From: Bradyrhizobium lablabi
GTDB taxonomy: Bacteria > Pseudomonadota > Alphaproteobacteria > Rhizobiales > Xanthobacteraceae
Direction: 5' to 3'
DNA length: 64,000 bases
Assembly (NCBI RefSeq): GCF_018131005.1
Contig: NZ_JAFCJK010000007.1
Span: 186,001 to 250,000 of the forward strand
Positions 14,961-22,514 of this stretch are shown piece by piece. The position numbers and the translations under genes are program-made. Below the pieces are notes generated by a model. The model saw only the letters and a list, made by a program, of their open reading frames with translations. It was not told the DNA's origin and searched no databases. The stretch's first letter is position 1. Every line of letters starts with the position of its first letter.

Positions 14961-16897
14961 GCGCGCGCCTCGAGCTCGACCGACGCCGGCGGCGTCACCA
15001 GCTGCGCCAGGAATTCGCGGCCCACGTCCGTCACCTTGACGTCGTTCGCCGTGCAGTGTGCGAAGCCGGCGCCGACCAGATGCCGCACCATGCCGCCGTC
15101 GATCGTTTGGCCCGCGTCGATCGCGAGCAGCGCGGCCTGCATGTCGAGCTCGTCCTCGGTCAACGGCAGCCGCGTCTGCAGCTTGTTGTCGACGACCTCG
15201 GCGGGCAGCAGATCGCGGCGCGAGAGATCCAGCTCGCGCTGCGCGGCGAACTCGCGCAGAACAGCTTTCGTCACCGGCTCGCGCGACTGCCGGCGCAGGA
15301 ACGCCGGGATCTCGAGGTCGTCGTCGGGAATGTCGCGTCCAGGTCGGTTCGCCGGCGGCGCGGCTGCATCGGCGCGGCCGTTCGTCGACGACCTGTCGGT
15401 CGCGACGTCGACGGCGACGCGCGAAACGACTGTCCCGATCGGCGCCGAGGCAACATCGGCCGAAAGGGCTGGACGTTCGCCGGCTTGAGGTCCGGCGTCC
15501 GCAAACTGTGAGGCCGCAGCGCTATGGCTACCCGCTACGGCCTCGTCCGATGACCGGCCATCGGCAGCCCGATCCGCGGGCGGTTCTATACCCGCCGGCG
15601 CCGCACCTGGCGCCGAGCTCTCGCCCGCGATCGCTTGGGAATCGTTAGAATCGCCGCCCTCCTCGAGCAGCTGTCGGAGACGCTTGCGCGGCGGTGGCGA
15701 CGAGCTATCGCTCGCGCCGGCCACGGTCGCGACAACGGCTTGCGGCGTTGCGCTGGCCTGGTTGCCCCAGGCATCCCATCCGGCCGGCAGCGGATGCTCG
15801 GCATCGACGCGCGCGAACAGCTCGAGCGCCGGCACGCCGCCGCTCATGGCGGAGATCATACGCCGGTAATGCTCCGGCTTGCGCGAGTGACCGAGCGGCC
15901 GCGAGCGCTCGCGATGATTGGAGCCGAACTTTTCGCCGCCGGCCGGCTTCGGCAGGCCACGCCCCCGCTTGAACAGCAAGAGCAGCTCGTCCTGGTCGCG
16001 CACCAGGACGGCACCGCCGGCCTCGTCCGGATGCTCGTCATCGTTCTTGGTCCAGACGAACGCGGTCGAATATTCCTCAAAGCCCCACGACAGCGCGACG
16101 GCCGAGGCGAGCGGCATCGGCGCGCGGACCTTGAGGCTCTCGCCGGTCCTGGCGTCGGTCGCCTCGACCTCGGCCTCATGCCAGGCGAGCAGATGCGCGC
16201 GCGGAATCCACAGAAACAGCCAGGCATCCGGCAGCACCATGTCGCGGATCGGCAGCGCGCAGGTTTCCGACCAGGACATGGTCGGATAATGGTTTTCATA
16301 GGAACGGCCTGTGACGCCCTGATTTCGATGCCACGGCGGATCGGCATAGATCACCGGATATTTCCGCCCGGTCGGCTGCAGCGCCGCGGCATCCGACAGC
16401 GCCTGCGCCAGATTGCGGCGATGCTCGCGGCCCTTTTCCTCGGCGCCGACCTTTGCGAGATCCATCGCGACGCGGCCGGCGCCGGCGCGCATCTCCTGCT
16501 CGTGCCGGCCGAGCGCCGCCTCGAATTCGGCCGCATCCATCGCGGCCAGGCGCTGCGCCTTCGACGACAGCTTGCGGTCGATCCCGGCCTCGGCCAGCGT
16601 CGGCCGCTCGTCGGGTTTAGGCTGTTCCTGCTCGGAACTGCCTAAACGCGGCCGGCCGGCGCCAGCTCGGCCGCGATTGAGACCCACGGTTTCCTTTTGC
16701 GCCTTGACGAGCTCGCCGAGGCGCCGCTCCGCCCGAAACCGGAGCTGCGCCGCCTGGATCTCCAGATCGAGATTTTTCGCGACCCTGGCGGCCAGCCGCA
16801 GCGCCTCGCCCTGGTCGCGGATGGTGAGGACCTCGTCGACCGCGACGGCCTCGGCCAGCGCGCGACAGGCAGCCTCATATCGGACTAGCTCAGTCAA
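14957..16897 (-). CDS. MT-A70-type DNA adenine methyltransferase with long C-terminal extension (TTG start)
   Basis: The 646-residue product has a helical N-terminal part (residues 1-150). This is followed by the methyltransferase domain from about 160 to 360: KYPVIYADPPWHRNQ contains the catalytic DPPW, and WLFLWIPRAHLLAWH and KPEHYRRMI are conserved MT-A70 blocks. A 260-residue Ala/Pro/Ser-rich linker and a helical, possibly winged-helix, tail follow (LLAIDAGQTIDGGMVRHLVG). It would methylate N6 of adenine in phage or host DNA. The frame is open upstream, but GGAG lies 7 bases before TTG at 16897, and that start overlaps the HNH stop by 8 bases, so TTG is chosen. Confidence 0.8.
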   Translation of the reverse strand: MTELVRYEAACRALAEAVAVDEVLTIRDQGEALRLAARVAKNLDLEIQAAQLRFRAERRLGELVKAQKETVGLNRGRAGAGRPRLGSSEQEQPKPDERPTLAEAGIDRKLSSKAQRLAAMDAAEFEAALGRHEQEMRAGAGRVAMDLAKVGAEEKGREHRRNLAQALSDAAALQPTGRKYPVIYADPPWHRNQGVTGRSYENHYPTMSWSETCALPIRDMVLPDAWLFLWIPRAHLLAWHEAEVEATDARTGESLKVRAPMPLASAVALSWGFEEYSTAFVWTKNDDEHPDEAGGAVLVRDQDELLLLFKRGRGLPKPAGGEKFGSNHRERSRPLGHSRKPEHYRRMISAMSGGVPALELFARVDAEHPLPAGWDAWGNQASATPQAVVATVAGASDSSSPPPRKRLRQLLEEGGDSNDSQAIAGESSAPGAAPAGIEPPADRAADGRSSDEAVAGSHSAAASQFADAGPQAGERPALSADVASAPIGTVVSRVAVDVATDRSSTNGRADAAAPPANRPGRDIPDDDLEIPAFLRRQSREPVTKAVLREFAAQRELDLSRRDLLPAEVVDNKLQTRLPLTEDELDMQAALLAIDAGQTIDGGMVRHLVGAGFAHCTANDVKVTDVGREFLAQLVTPPASVELEARA

Positions 16898-17381
16898 ATG
16901 GGATCTCCGCCAGTTGAGGCCGCACGCCGAGGCCGGCGACGAGCTCGCGGACGGTGTCCTCGAGTCCTGGCGCCCGGCCGCGCCCGCGGCGGTTGATTGC
17001 GTTTTCGGACTTGGTGGCCCAGCGCAGGTTTGCGCGGCGGTTGTCGAGCGTCTGGCCGTTGATGTGGTCGACCACACGCGAGGCGATAAACGCCTCGTCG
17101 CGCGGGTCGGCCGCGATCTGAATCTCGCGATGCATGCGCACGGTCGCGCGCGACACATCAACGTTGCGCTTTGCATAGCGCATCCAGTCACCGCGGCCGG
17201 CGTGCCAGACGTTCCAAATGTTCTCCGACAGCCACGGGAAATCGATCGCGTCGACCAGCGTCCAGATCGGCTCGCGCGTCGACAGCCAGATCCGCCGCCA
17301 CGGCGTATCAGAAAGGTCGATGAGGTCGTCGGCCTGGACGATCTCGAGCTGCCTGCGGGCCGCGGCAAACGTGCCGTGCAT
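16890..17381 (-). CDS. HNH homing-type endonuclease
   Basis: The 163-residue product ends with the HNH core RVVDHINGQTLDNRRANLRW followed by ATKSENAINR, the signature of phage group I-like HNH nucleases (catalytic His in VDHING, structural Asn in LDNRRANLR). The N-terminal part (LSTREPIWTLVDAIDFPWLS) is substrate-recognition-like. The ATG at 17381 shares one base with the stop of the upstream gene (TGATG). It may be a mobile nuclease lodged in the operon, or a DNA-processing gene. Confidence 0.8.
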   Translation of the reverse strand: MHGTFAAARRQLEIVQADDLIDLSDTPWRRIWLSTREPIWTLVDAIDFPWLSENIWNVWHAGRGDWMRYAKRNVDVSRATVRMHREIQIAADPRDEAFIASRVVDHINGQTLDNRRANLRWATKSENAINRRGRGRAPGLEDTVRELVAGLGVRPQLAEIPFD

Positions 17382-17623
17382 CACACAGCCTCGATCAGGC
17401 CGCCGTCGACGCGGAACGGTCGCGTCTGCGCGTAGCAGAACACGTCGCGGCTTTCCCATTGCGCCGGCGCCGGCATCTTGAGGAACGGCTCGCCGTCGAG
17501 CATGACGAGCTCCGGCACCTCGTCATTGCCGACAATCGCAAGCCGCACCGCGCCAATGATCCGGTTGCGCTCGAGGCCGAACAGGACGGCGCGCACCGCG
17601 CGGACTTTGCCCTTGCCGCTCAT
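17381..17623 (-). CDS. Small phage protein of unknown function
   Basis: The 80-residue product, MSGKGKVRAVRAVLFGLERN with a following RIIGAVRLAIVGNDEVPELV, looks like a compact alpha/beta protein. A GTG four codons upstream is in frame, but the ATG at 17623 overlaps the previous stop as ATGA and is preferred. It is part of the early operon between a membrane peptide and the HNH gene. Confidence 0.55.
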   Translation of the reverse strand: MSGKGKVRAVRAVLFGLERNRIIGAVRLAIVGNDEVPELVMLDGEPFLKMPAPAQWESRDVFCYAQTRPFRVDGGLIEAV

Positions 17624-17784
17624 CGCCGCGCCCACCGATAGCCGGCGCCACGATCGCGCTCAGAGCGAAACGGCATCATCGCGACGCCGACCGCGGCGAA
17701 CGCGCCGACGACCAGGACGCAAGCCATCGTCACGAAAAATTGCAGATCGTCGACATCGATCCCCCCGAGCACGCTTTCCCCCAT
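17620..17784 (-). CDS. Short phage membrane peptide (54 residues)
   Basis: The frame encodes MGESVLGGIDVDDLQFFVTM, then a helix ACVLVVGAFAAVGVAMMPF, then a basic tail ending GYRWARR. It has one clear transmembrane segment. It ends in ATGA shared with the next gene, and 12 bases separate it from the preceding gene. Function is unknown; it could be a holin-like or exclusion peptide. Confidence 0.5.
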   Translation of the reverse strand: MGESVLGGIDVDDLQFFVTMACVLVVGAFAAVGVAMMPFRSERDRGAGYRWARR

Positions 17785-17796
17785 TGTCGCCCCCGC

Positions 17797-18198
17797 TCAA
17801 TCCGCCATGCCGCGCTGCATGGTTTCGATCTGCTTGCGCAGCTCGGCCTCGGCCTTGACCAGCTTTGACAGCTCGAGCTGCTTTTTGAATCCGATCCACC
17901 AGGCCGGCCGCGCTTCCCCCATGATCGCCTCGAGGATCTTGTCGCCGACGTCGGACTGCAGCAGCTTGGCCTGGAAGCCCGAGCCGAGGTCGCGATAACC
18001 ACCGAGACAACGCTCGCAATGGCGGATGTCAGCGCCGGTCCGGATCGCGAGCTCGGCCGCCGTCTGCTGTGGGAAAAGGTCGCGGAAAACTTCCATCGCC
18101 GGCGCGATCGTCCGGCCATCTGGCCGGCTTCGCCCGGCCAAATGGCCGGTGCCTTTCTTTGCTTTCCTGGCCGAAACCCGATTAGCTTCCTGCCCCAT
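17797..18198 (-). CDS. Phage hypothetical protein with HTH-like segment
   Basis: The 133-residue product has a basic N-terminus, a probable helix-turn-helix (LFPQQTAAELAIRTGADIRH followed by CERCLGGY), and then GFQAKLLQSDVGDKILEAIM and ARPAWWIGFKKQLELSKLVK ending in a coiled coil. The AELAIRTGADIRHCERCL and ARPAWW blocks recur in rhizobial prophages. It directly follows the Cro-like repressor, so it may act in early phage regulation or replication. Confidence 0.6.
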   Translation of the reverse strand: MGQEANRVSARKAKKGTGHLAGRSRPDGRTIAPAMEVFRDLFPQQTAAELAIRTGADIRHCERCLGGYRDLGSGFQAKLLQSDVGDKILEAIMGEARPAWWIGFKKQLELSKLVKAEAELRKQIETMQRGMAD

Positions 18199-18217
18199 GT
18201 GTAATGTCCCAGTATGC

Positions 18218-18457
18218 TTAGCGTTGCCGCTTCAGCGGCTTGATCCCCCAGAGCCTCGGGTCGGCGCTCTTTTCGAGCGCCGCGAGCGCATCCAGAAAAA
18301 TCAGGAAGGTCGGGTAAGGCAGCCGGTTGCGCGTCCGCGCGTTCGTCATTTGCTGCGGCGTCGTTTCGCCGAGCCTGGCTGCCGCGGTAGTCCCGCCGAG
18401 CGCGTCGATCACGCCCGCCGCCGTGCGGATCGGACTTTTCAGCTGCGAATCATTCAT
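18218..18457 (-). CDS. Cro-like phage repressor
   Basis: The 79-residue product, MNDSQLKSPIRTAAGVIDAL with GGTTAAARLGETTPQQMTNA, has the lambda Cro-type helix-turn-helix at residues 15-40. It continues as RNRLPYPTFLIFLDALAALE. It begins the minus-strand early operon and is divergent from the CI-like gene, the two ATGs being 54 bases apart with an operator-like site between them. The upstream extension in the same frame is non-coding text overlapping the divergent gene, so the ATG at 18457 is the start. Confidence 0.75.
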   Translation of the reverse strand: MNDSQLKSPIRTAAGVIDALGGTTAAARLGETTPQQMTNARTRNRLPYPTFLIFLDALAALEKSADPRLWGIKPLKRQR

Positions 18458-18463
18458 GAGGCC

Positions 18464-18487
18464 AAAATGTATACACGATCTGCTTAT
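18464..18487 (+). promoter_or_regulatory. Operator-like site 1 in the cro-cI intergenic region
   Basis: AAAATGTATACACG-ATCTGCTTAT contains the 8-base palindrome TGTATACA. It matches, almost base for base, the reverse of site 2 (19396-19419) and site 3 (19422-19445). It lies between the divergent cro-like and cI-like starts and probably binds one or both repressors. Confidence 0.6.
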
Positions 18488-18511
18488 ATTGAAAACGAAA
18501 GCAAACCGTTT

Positions 18512-18829
18512 ATGGCCGACCCGGAGCATTTCGGCGACCTTGGCCGCATGTCCAGGGACGTCAAGGCCATCGCCGAGCGCTTGAAACTGACCAGGGAGGC
18601 CCTCGGCCTCCACCAGGCCGCCTTTGGCCGCCTGGTCGGGATCGAACCGCAGGCGATCAACAACTACGAAACCGGGTTGCGGCGCATCTCGGTCGACCAA
18701 GCGATCAAGATTTGCGCCGCAACGGGCGTCTCGCTGGATTGGATCTATCGCGGCCTGGCGTCAGGCCTGCCGGTCAACCTGGCTACCGCCCTTCAGCAGA
18801 AAAGACACCAGGAGCGGCCGAAGCGCTGA
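18512..18829 (+). CDS. CI-like phage repressor (HTH-XRE)
   Basis: The 105-residue product has an XRE helix-turn-helix at residues 18-70 (RLKLTREALGLHQAAFGRLV, then GIEPQAINNYETGLRRISVD) and ends LDWIYRGLASGLPVNLATAL. It is shorter than full CI proteins and lacks a cleavage/dimerisation domain, so it is a small immunity repressor. An in-frame ATG at 18467 exists but falls inside the operator-like repeat, so 18512 is chosen. Its 3' end overlaps the convergent membrane-protein gene by 37 bases. Confidence 0.75.
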   Translation: MADPEHFGDLGRMSRDVKAIAERLKLTREALGLHQAAFGRLVGIEPQAINNYETGLRRISVDQAIKICAATGVSLDWIYRGLASGLPVNLATALQQKRHQERPKR

Positions 18830-19371
18830 CACATTTCGCGCAGCGGTGACGCGCATGCCGCCGCCGTCGGCAGCACCAGCACCAACGCGAGCAGGCCGGC
18901 CAGCCGAAGGAACTCGGGGAATGTCGGCGCACTGAATTCTAGGACCGGTGGCACCACGAGCAGATTGTGGCTGACGACCCCGAGTAGCGCGAACAGCGCC
19001 CCGCTGCGGCGCCCAAGCACCAGCGTCGCCAGCACGACGCCAACAGCCAGAACAAAGCTCGATCCCATTTCCTGGCCGGAGGCATAGGCCGCAAGCGCTG
19101 CAAGCAGACCGAATATGCCAGCGCCGGGAACCGTCAGCAGCAAGATTCGCGCTACCGATAGTGGCCGCGACGCTCGCGGCTGCAGCTGGATCGGCGGCGG
19201 CTGCACAACCTCCCGTGGCCCAATAATCAGGAAATTTTCGAGCAGGTATCGGGTATCGTGCAGAACGCCGCGCGCCTCCTCGATATTTTCGGGTAGCTGA
19301 AACGCCAGTTGTAGTGCCGCCCGGCGCGACGCATCCGTGGCCTGCAGGGCCATGATTTTAGATAGTGCCAT
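18793..19371 (-). CDS. Prophage membrane protein in the immunity region
   Basis: The 192-residue product has a soluble N-terminal part (MALSKIMALQATDASRRAAL, PREVVQPPPIQLQPRASRPL). It then has four or so helices: ARILLLTVPGAGIFGLLAAL, SSFVLAVGVVLATLVLGRRS, ALFALLGVVSHNLLVVPPVL, and LRLAGLLALVLVLPTAAACA. No family is recognised. AAGGAAA lies just before the ATG. The promoter region carries two abutting copies of the operator-like element found at the cro-cI switch, so it is probably controlled by the phage repressor; a lysogenic-conversion or exclusion role is possible. Confidence 0.55.
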   Translation of the reverse strand: MALSKIMALQATDASRRAALQLAFQLPENIEEARGVLHDTRYLLENFLIIGPREVVQPPPIQLQPRASRPLSVARILLLTVPGAGIFGLLAALAAYASGQEMGSSFVLAVGVVLATLVLGRRSGALFALLGVVSHNLLVVPPVLEFSAPTFPEFLRLAGLLALVLVLPTAAACASPLREMCQRFGRSWCLFC

Positions 19372-19395
19372 TTTCCTTCCCCAAATCTCACATCG

Positions 19396-19445
19396 ATAAG
19401 CATTGCGTGTATACATTTTCCAATGTATCCACGATTTGCTAATGC
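19396..19445. promoter_or_regulatory. Operator-like sites 2 and 3 (inverted pair)
   Basis: ATAAGCATTGCGTGTATACA plus TTTT (19396-19419, minus orientation) and AATGTATCCACGATTTGCTA plus ATGC (19422-19445, plus orientation) are two copies of the site-1 element, back to back with a 2-base gap. Site 2 keeps the TGTATACA palindrome; site 3 has one change. They lie 25-75 bases upstream of the membrane-protein start at 19371. Confidence 0.6.
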
Positions 19446-19689
19446 TTGCGCTTCTAGAATCGCCGAACCTATCCGCCGGTTCGCGCTTGCAGCCATTCAT
19501 TCAAGCAGGCTCAGCGCTGACAATACAACTCTTCGAAACCACGTCAGTTAACCAACGCGGCAGAGGAAAACGGGGACACGAACACGATGAAGTTGACCTC
19601 GCTAGCGGACGCTCCCGGTGATTGTGCAAACGCGGCCGACGTCTAAGATGCCCCGTCAAGTCCTTGTCAGCGGACAGGAACGAATCAAG

Positions 19690-20019
19690 ATGGCGCGGGC
19701 CATTGAGATCTCCGGAGAGACCGCACGCACGTTGCAGGCCGCGGCCGCGCGGGGCGATATCCCCGGCGCGTCCAAGCCGTGCAAGTGCTGGACCTTCGAC
19801 GAGGCGAAGTTTCGTGCCTGGATTGCCAATGGAGAGCGGCAGCCGTGTCAAAGCGATCGCGAGGAGACGAGGGGCGAACGGCAACAAACACGTTCCTCCG
19901 CGGCAAGATCTATTGGGCGCGGTTTCAAGTCGGCGGCAAAGAGTTCCGCGGAAGCCTATCAACGAGCCATGGCCCAACTGCTCGGAAAAGAGCCCGCGAG
20001 TGGCGCGAGCGCGAAATAG
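19690..20019 (+). CDS. Excisionase-like DNA-binding protein
   Basis: The product begins MARAIEISGETARTLQAAAA followed by RGDIPGASKPCKCWTFDEAK and FRAWIANGE. This is the winged-helix pattern of small excisionases/MerR-type proteins in which a recognition helix precedes a Trp-Thr-Phe strand. AGGAA lies 9 bases before this ATG; another in-frame ATG is at 19648. The last 58 codons overlap the integrase gene in a second frame and are polar and poorly structured. It sits where xis normally lies, directly before int. Confidence 0.6.
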   Translation: MARAIEISGETARTLQAAAARGDIPGASKPCKCWTFDEAKFRAWIANGERQPCQSDREETRGERQQTRSSAARSIGRGFKSAAKSSAEAYQRAMAQLLGKEPASGASAK

Positions 20020-20942
20020 GCGCCGCCAAGTTCGGCGAGGACCGCAAGACCTATCAGGACGCCGTTGCCGCCTGGACGCCCCATATCATCACACAGGTCG
20101 GCCCATCGACGGCCGAGCGCTATGCCGTCTCGCTGAAGCAGCTCGAGCCCAACCTCCTCCCCCTCTTCATCGACGAGATCGACAAGACCGTGATCGGCGA
20201 GATCGTCCGCGACCGCCGCGCGGCCGGTGCGACTACGGCGACCATCCGGCGGGACCTCACGGCGCTTTCCAGCGTGATCGAGTTTGCGATCGATGAAGGC
20301 TGGCGCGGCGAGGACGAGAGCAACCCCGCCCTGCGGCGGCTGAAGAAGCTGAAGGAACGGCGCGACCCGATCATCCTACCGCTCGCCGAGGATATTGCGT
20401 ATGTCATCGCCCGCGCGCCCGGCAACTTCGCCAGGATGATCGAGGCGGCCCGGGATTCCGGTTGCCGGCAGGACGAGCTGGTCAAGTCCGAGCGGCGGCT
20501 GCTCGATCGCGAGCGCAGGCAGCTCACGATCCGCCGCAAGGGCAACCAGTTCCGCACCATCCAGCTATCGGATCAGGCCTTCGCCGGCATGGCGTCGATC
20601 CCGGCTCACCTGACGGGCAAATGGCTGTTCTGGCATGGCAACGGGGAACCGTACCGGAACGCCTCGGCGCGCTTCAACGAGCTCGTCAAGTCGGCACAAA
20701 AGGCGGCACAGGCGGAAGCGCGCGAATTCCGCCCGATGACTTTCCATCACCTGCGCCACTTCTACTCGGTCTGGTATCTGAAAAATGGCGGCAATATCTA
20801 CACGTTACAGCAGCATTTGAACCACAAGAGCATCACCACCACCGAGCTTTATCTGGAATTCCTGACGCCGGAAGAAGCCGCCCGAGCCAAAGGCGGGCCG
20901 TCACAAAACCCGGCACAGCTAGAGCGGTTTGACACCGCATAA
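19845..20942 (+). CDS. Phage tyrosine integrase
   Basis: The 365-residue product is a tyrosine site-specific recombinase. It has an N-terminal arm (VSKRSRGDEGRTATNTFLRG, GKIYWARFQVGGKEFRGSLS) and a SAM-like core-binding domain around AERYAVSLKQLEPNLLPLFI. Catalytic blocks are ARDSGCRQDELVKSERRLLD (Arg), TFHHLRHFYSVWYLKNGG (HxxR) and LNHKSITTTELYLEF (Tyr nucleophile). A GTG at 19845 with GGAGAG 9 bases before it is preferred over 19779. It points at the tRNA fragment 65 bases beyond its stop, the usual int-attP arrangement. Confidence 0.9.
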   Translation: MSKRSRGDEGRTATNTFLRGKIYWARFQVGGKEFRGSLSTSHGPTARKRAREWREREIGAAKFGEDRKTYQDAVAAWTPHIITQVGPSTAERYAVSLKQLEPNLLPLFIDEIDKTVIGEIVRDRRAAGATTATIRRDLTALSSVIEFAIDEGWRGEDESNPALRRLKKLKERRDPIILPLAEDIAYVIARAPGNFARMIEAARDSGCRQDELVKSERRLLDRERRQLTIRRKGNQFRTIQLSDQAFAGMASIPAHLTGKWLFWHGNGEPYRNASARFNELVKSAQKAAQAEAREFRPMTFHHLRHFYSVWYLKNGGNIYTLQQHLNHKSITTTELYLEFLTPEEAARAKGGPSQNPAQLERFDTA

Positions 20943-21006
20943 ATTAGTCAATAACCGAGACTTTCTAATCGCTTAGGTGAGATTTTTCAGGTCTCGCCTT
21001 CTCGAT

Positions 21007-21069
21007 TTGCTAAACCGTTATAGGCTTGTAAAGGCCTATCGAGGGTTCGAATCCCTCCGTCTCCGCCAT
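21007..21069 (+). tRNA. 3' fragment of tRNA-Ser(GCT), prophage attachment site (attR)
   Basis: The sequence reads TTTGCTAAACCGT (anticodon loop with GCT at 21010-21012 and the 3' half of its stem), then a variable arm ATAGGC...GCCTAT, a T-arm GAGGG-TTCGAAT-CCCTC, and CGTCTCCGCCA with an encoded CCA end. The 5' half (acceptor, D-arm, 5' anticodon stem) is absent: the bases before 21007 do not pair properly. Integration into the anticodon-loop/3' half of the tRNA leaves such a fragment beside int, and the intact tRNA is expected at the other prophage end, outside the window. Confidence 0.8.
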
Positions 21070-21632
21070 ATTCTATGTAAAATCAAATACTTGGATCAGT
21101 AAATACGTCCGACGCGCCAACCATGTTTGCCCGCGTCGGGGTCAAGCGGGTGCTGAACCGCGGCAAGTCCAAGCCAGAGCTGGAGCGGGAGACAGAAGCT
21201 TTGCGCGGCAAGCCTCTTCGTCTTGACAGGCGGCTGGCCGTTCGGGCTGCTGCTTTTTGCCGGACCATCATGGGCGACATTGCACCCTCCGTCGGGCTGC
21301 CATCCGTTTTGTTCGCTGAGGCGGGCAGCCGCGCGGACACAACCCGAAAATGCAGAGATAACAAATACAGCGATAGCTTCCAACAGCGTCTTGAGCCGCT
21401 CCAATTCTGCCTATCGAAAGAACGACTTCGTAAAATGGAGTTTCAGGCGACGGGAGGCCTCGTGCCGAGCAGAGCACGACACACGCTAAGCCTGAACAAT
21501 CCGTCGATTTCGGGAGGTGCCACACCACGAAAGATCAGCCTAAAGTAGCGCCAGTGATTTCCCGGATATTTCGCGACCCCTGCACAGCGTAAGACGTAGA
21601 GAATGTTTGCCGCGCGGATAGGAATTGGGGAA
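21070..21632. other. Stretch without a supported gene next to attR
   Basis: Several overlapping open frames on both strands (21083-21548) show no recognisable motif, have non-ATG starts or poor composition, and exclude one another. I see no convincing gene. Confidence 0.5.
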
Positions 21633-21836
21633 ATGAGACAGAAGGTCCGAATTTCTGAGAAACGACGATTACTATTGGAACAATTCTCACCTGATCTACT
21701 CGAACAACTTGTCGAGTTGGAGTGGTTGAGAGAGCAGGTTAGACAAGCGGAAACGTTGGATCCTCAACAACTCTTGGTTCAATTCAAAGCTTACCGGCAA
21801 CGGAAAACGACCAAAGCCAAGCGGAGACAGCACTAG
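21633..21836 (+). CDS. Small hypothetical coiled-coil protein
   Basis: The 67-residue product is helical and charged: MRQKVRISEKRRLLLEQFSP, then DLLEQLVELEWLREQVRQAE and a Lys/Arg-rich tail (QRKTTKAKRRQH). GGGGAA lies directly upstream of the ATG at 21633; an upstream start at 21603 is less likely. No function is assigned. Confidence 0.5.
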   Translation: MRQKVRISEKRRLLLEQFSPDLLEQLVELEWLREQVRQAETLDPQQLLVQFKAYRQRKTTKAKRRQH

Positions 21837-21996
21837 TCCTTCCCACCGACGCGGGCGGCGCGCCACCGCGCCGGAATGCGCCAATGCACCCTCGCCGATG
21901 CACGCAGTGGTCCGGCCGATCTCCGCCGGGCAGCCCCGCTGATGAGATCGCTGACACGTCGATGGTGCGCTTGTCGTTGGCCGCACCACGGCCCGA

Positions 21997-22209
21997 CTAT
22001 CCTCCTCGGCCGACATTCGCCGAAGCGTCATCGAGCCATCGCCGCGTCGCCTCATCGCTCCAGCCAGGCACCGCGAAGCGGTTCGGCGATGTCACGCTTT
22101 CGCCCGAACGAACAATCGGCGGTTGGCGCGCGCGGTGGTGACGCACCGTCGCGGCGTTCGCAGAAGCGCAAAGGATGATCAACAGGCCCATGGTCAAGGC
22201 AGAACGCAT
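21997..22209 (-). CDS. Small secreted protein, paralogue of 26737-26952
   Basis: The 70-residue product has a signal peptide (MRSALTMGLLIILCASANAA) and a short basic mature part (TVRHHRARQPPIVRSGESVT, SPNRFAVPGWSDEATRRWLD). The signal peptide and TVRxxxAR junction match those of the gene at 26737-26952 (MRPALIVGLLVTLLCASAEA). The family, abundant in Bradyrhizobium, has no known function; it is probably periplasmic. Confidence 0.65.
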   Translation of the reverse strand: MRSALTMGLLIILCASANAATVRHHRARQPPIVRSGESVTSPNRFAVPGWSDEATRRWLDDASANVGRGG

Positions 22210-22376
22210 AGCATTTGCTCTCAGCGACCGACCGCCAGTTCTCATGTGATGCACCGACCGTGTCGCCCCAATCTGGTAGCGGCTTCACCGTCAAGCAAGA
22301 GGAGTTTCCCTCGCAGACAAGCACCCGCGGCGTGCCTGCCGTGCATTCGCGCCAATGGCCCGAGCAGAGACCGAGC

Positions 22377-22450
22377 TTACCCGCTGCCATAGTTGGTGTT
22401 CTTACGGAGGAATAGGCCTGTATCCAGCAACCTGTCCCACGCGCCGCCAC
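22377..22450 (-). pseudogene. 3' remnant of a third copy of the small secreted-protein gene
   Basis: Minus-strand reading gives AGYRPIPP, then (after a one-base frame change at about 22406) KNTNYGSG and a TAA at 22379-22377. This corresponds to PGYKPIPPEENRNLDPSNYG and SG at the end of the gene at 26737-26952. The DNA match includes CGGAGGAATAGGC and CCGCTGCC-TAGTTGG on the plus strand. The 5' part is missing. Confidence 0.45.
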
Positions 22451-22514
22451 GGCATCCCCACCTCCCGCAACGGGATTAGCCACCTGCGTTGCGGCGCGCC
22501 CCAAGCCGCGCACC

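Noticed and set aside
18467..18511. Upstream start of the CI-like repressor (MYTRSAYIENES)
   Set aside because: The coding similarity to the upstream part of the membrane gene (MYTRNAY) comes from the shared operator DNA, not from protein homology.
20956..21069. A complete tRNA-Ser ahead of the integration core
   Set aside because: CCGAGAC at 20956 is only a partial acceptor match and the span (over 110 bases) is too long, with no D-arm; only the 3' part is tRNA.
21083..21548. Three mutually overlapping open frames next to attR
   Set aside because: No domain, non-ATG or unsupported starts, Arg/Ser-rich composition; they exclude one another and none has a good ribosome binding site.
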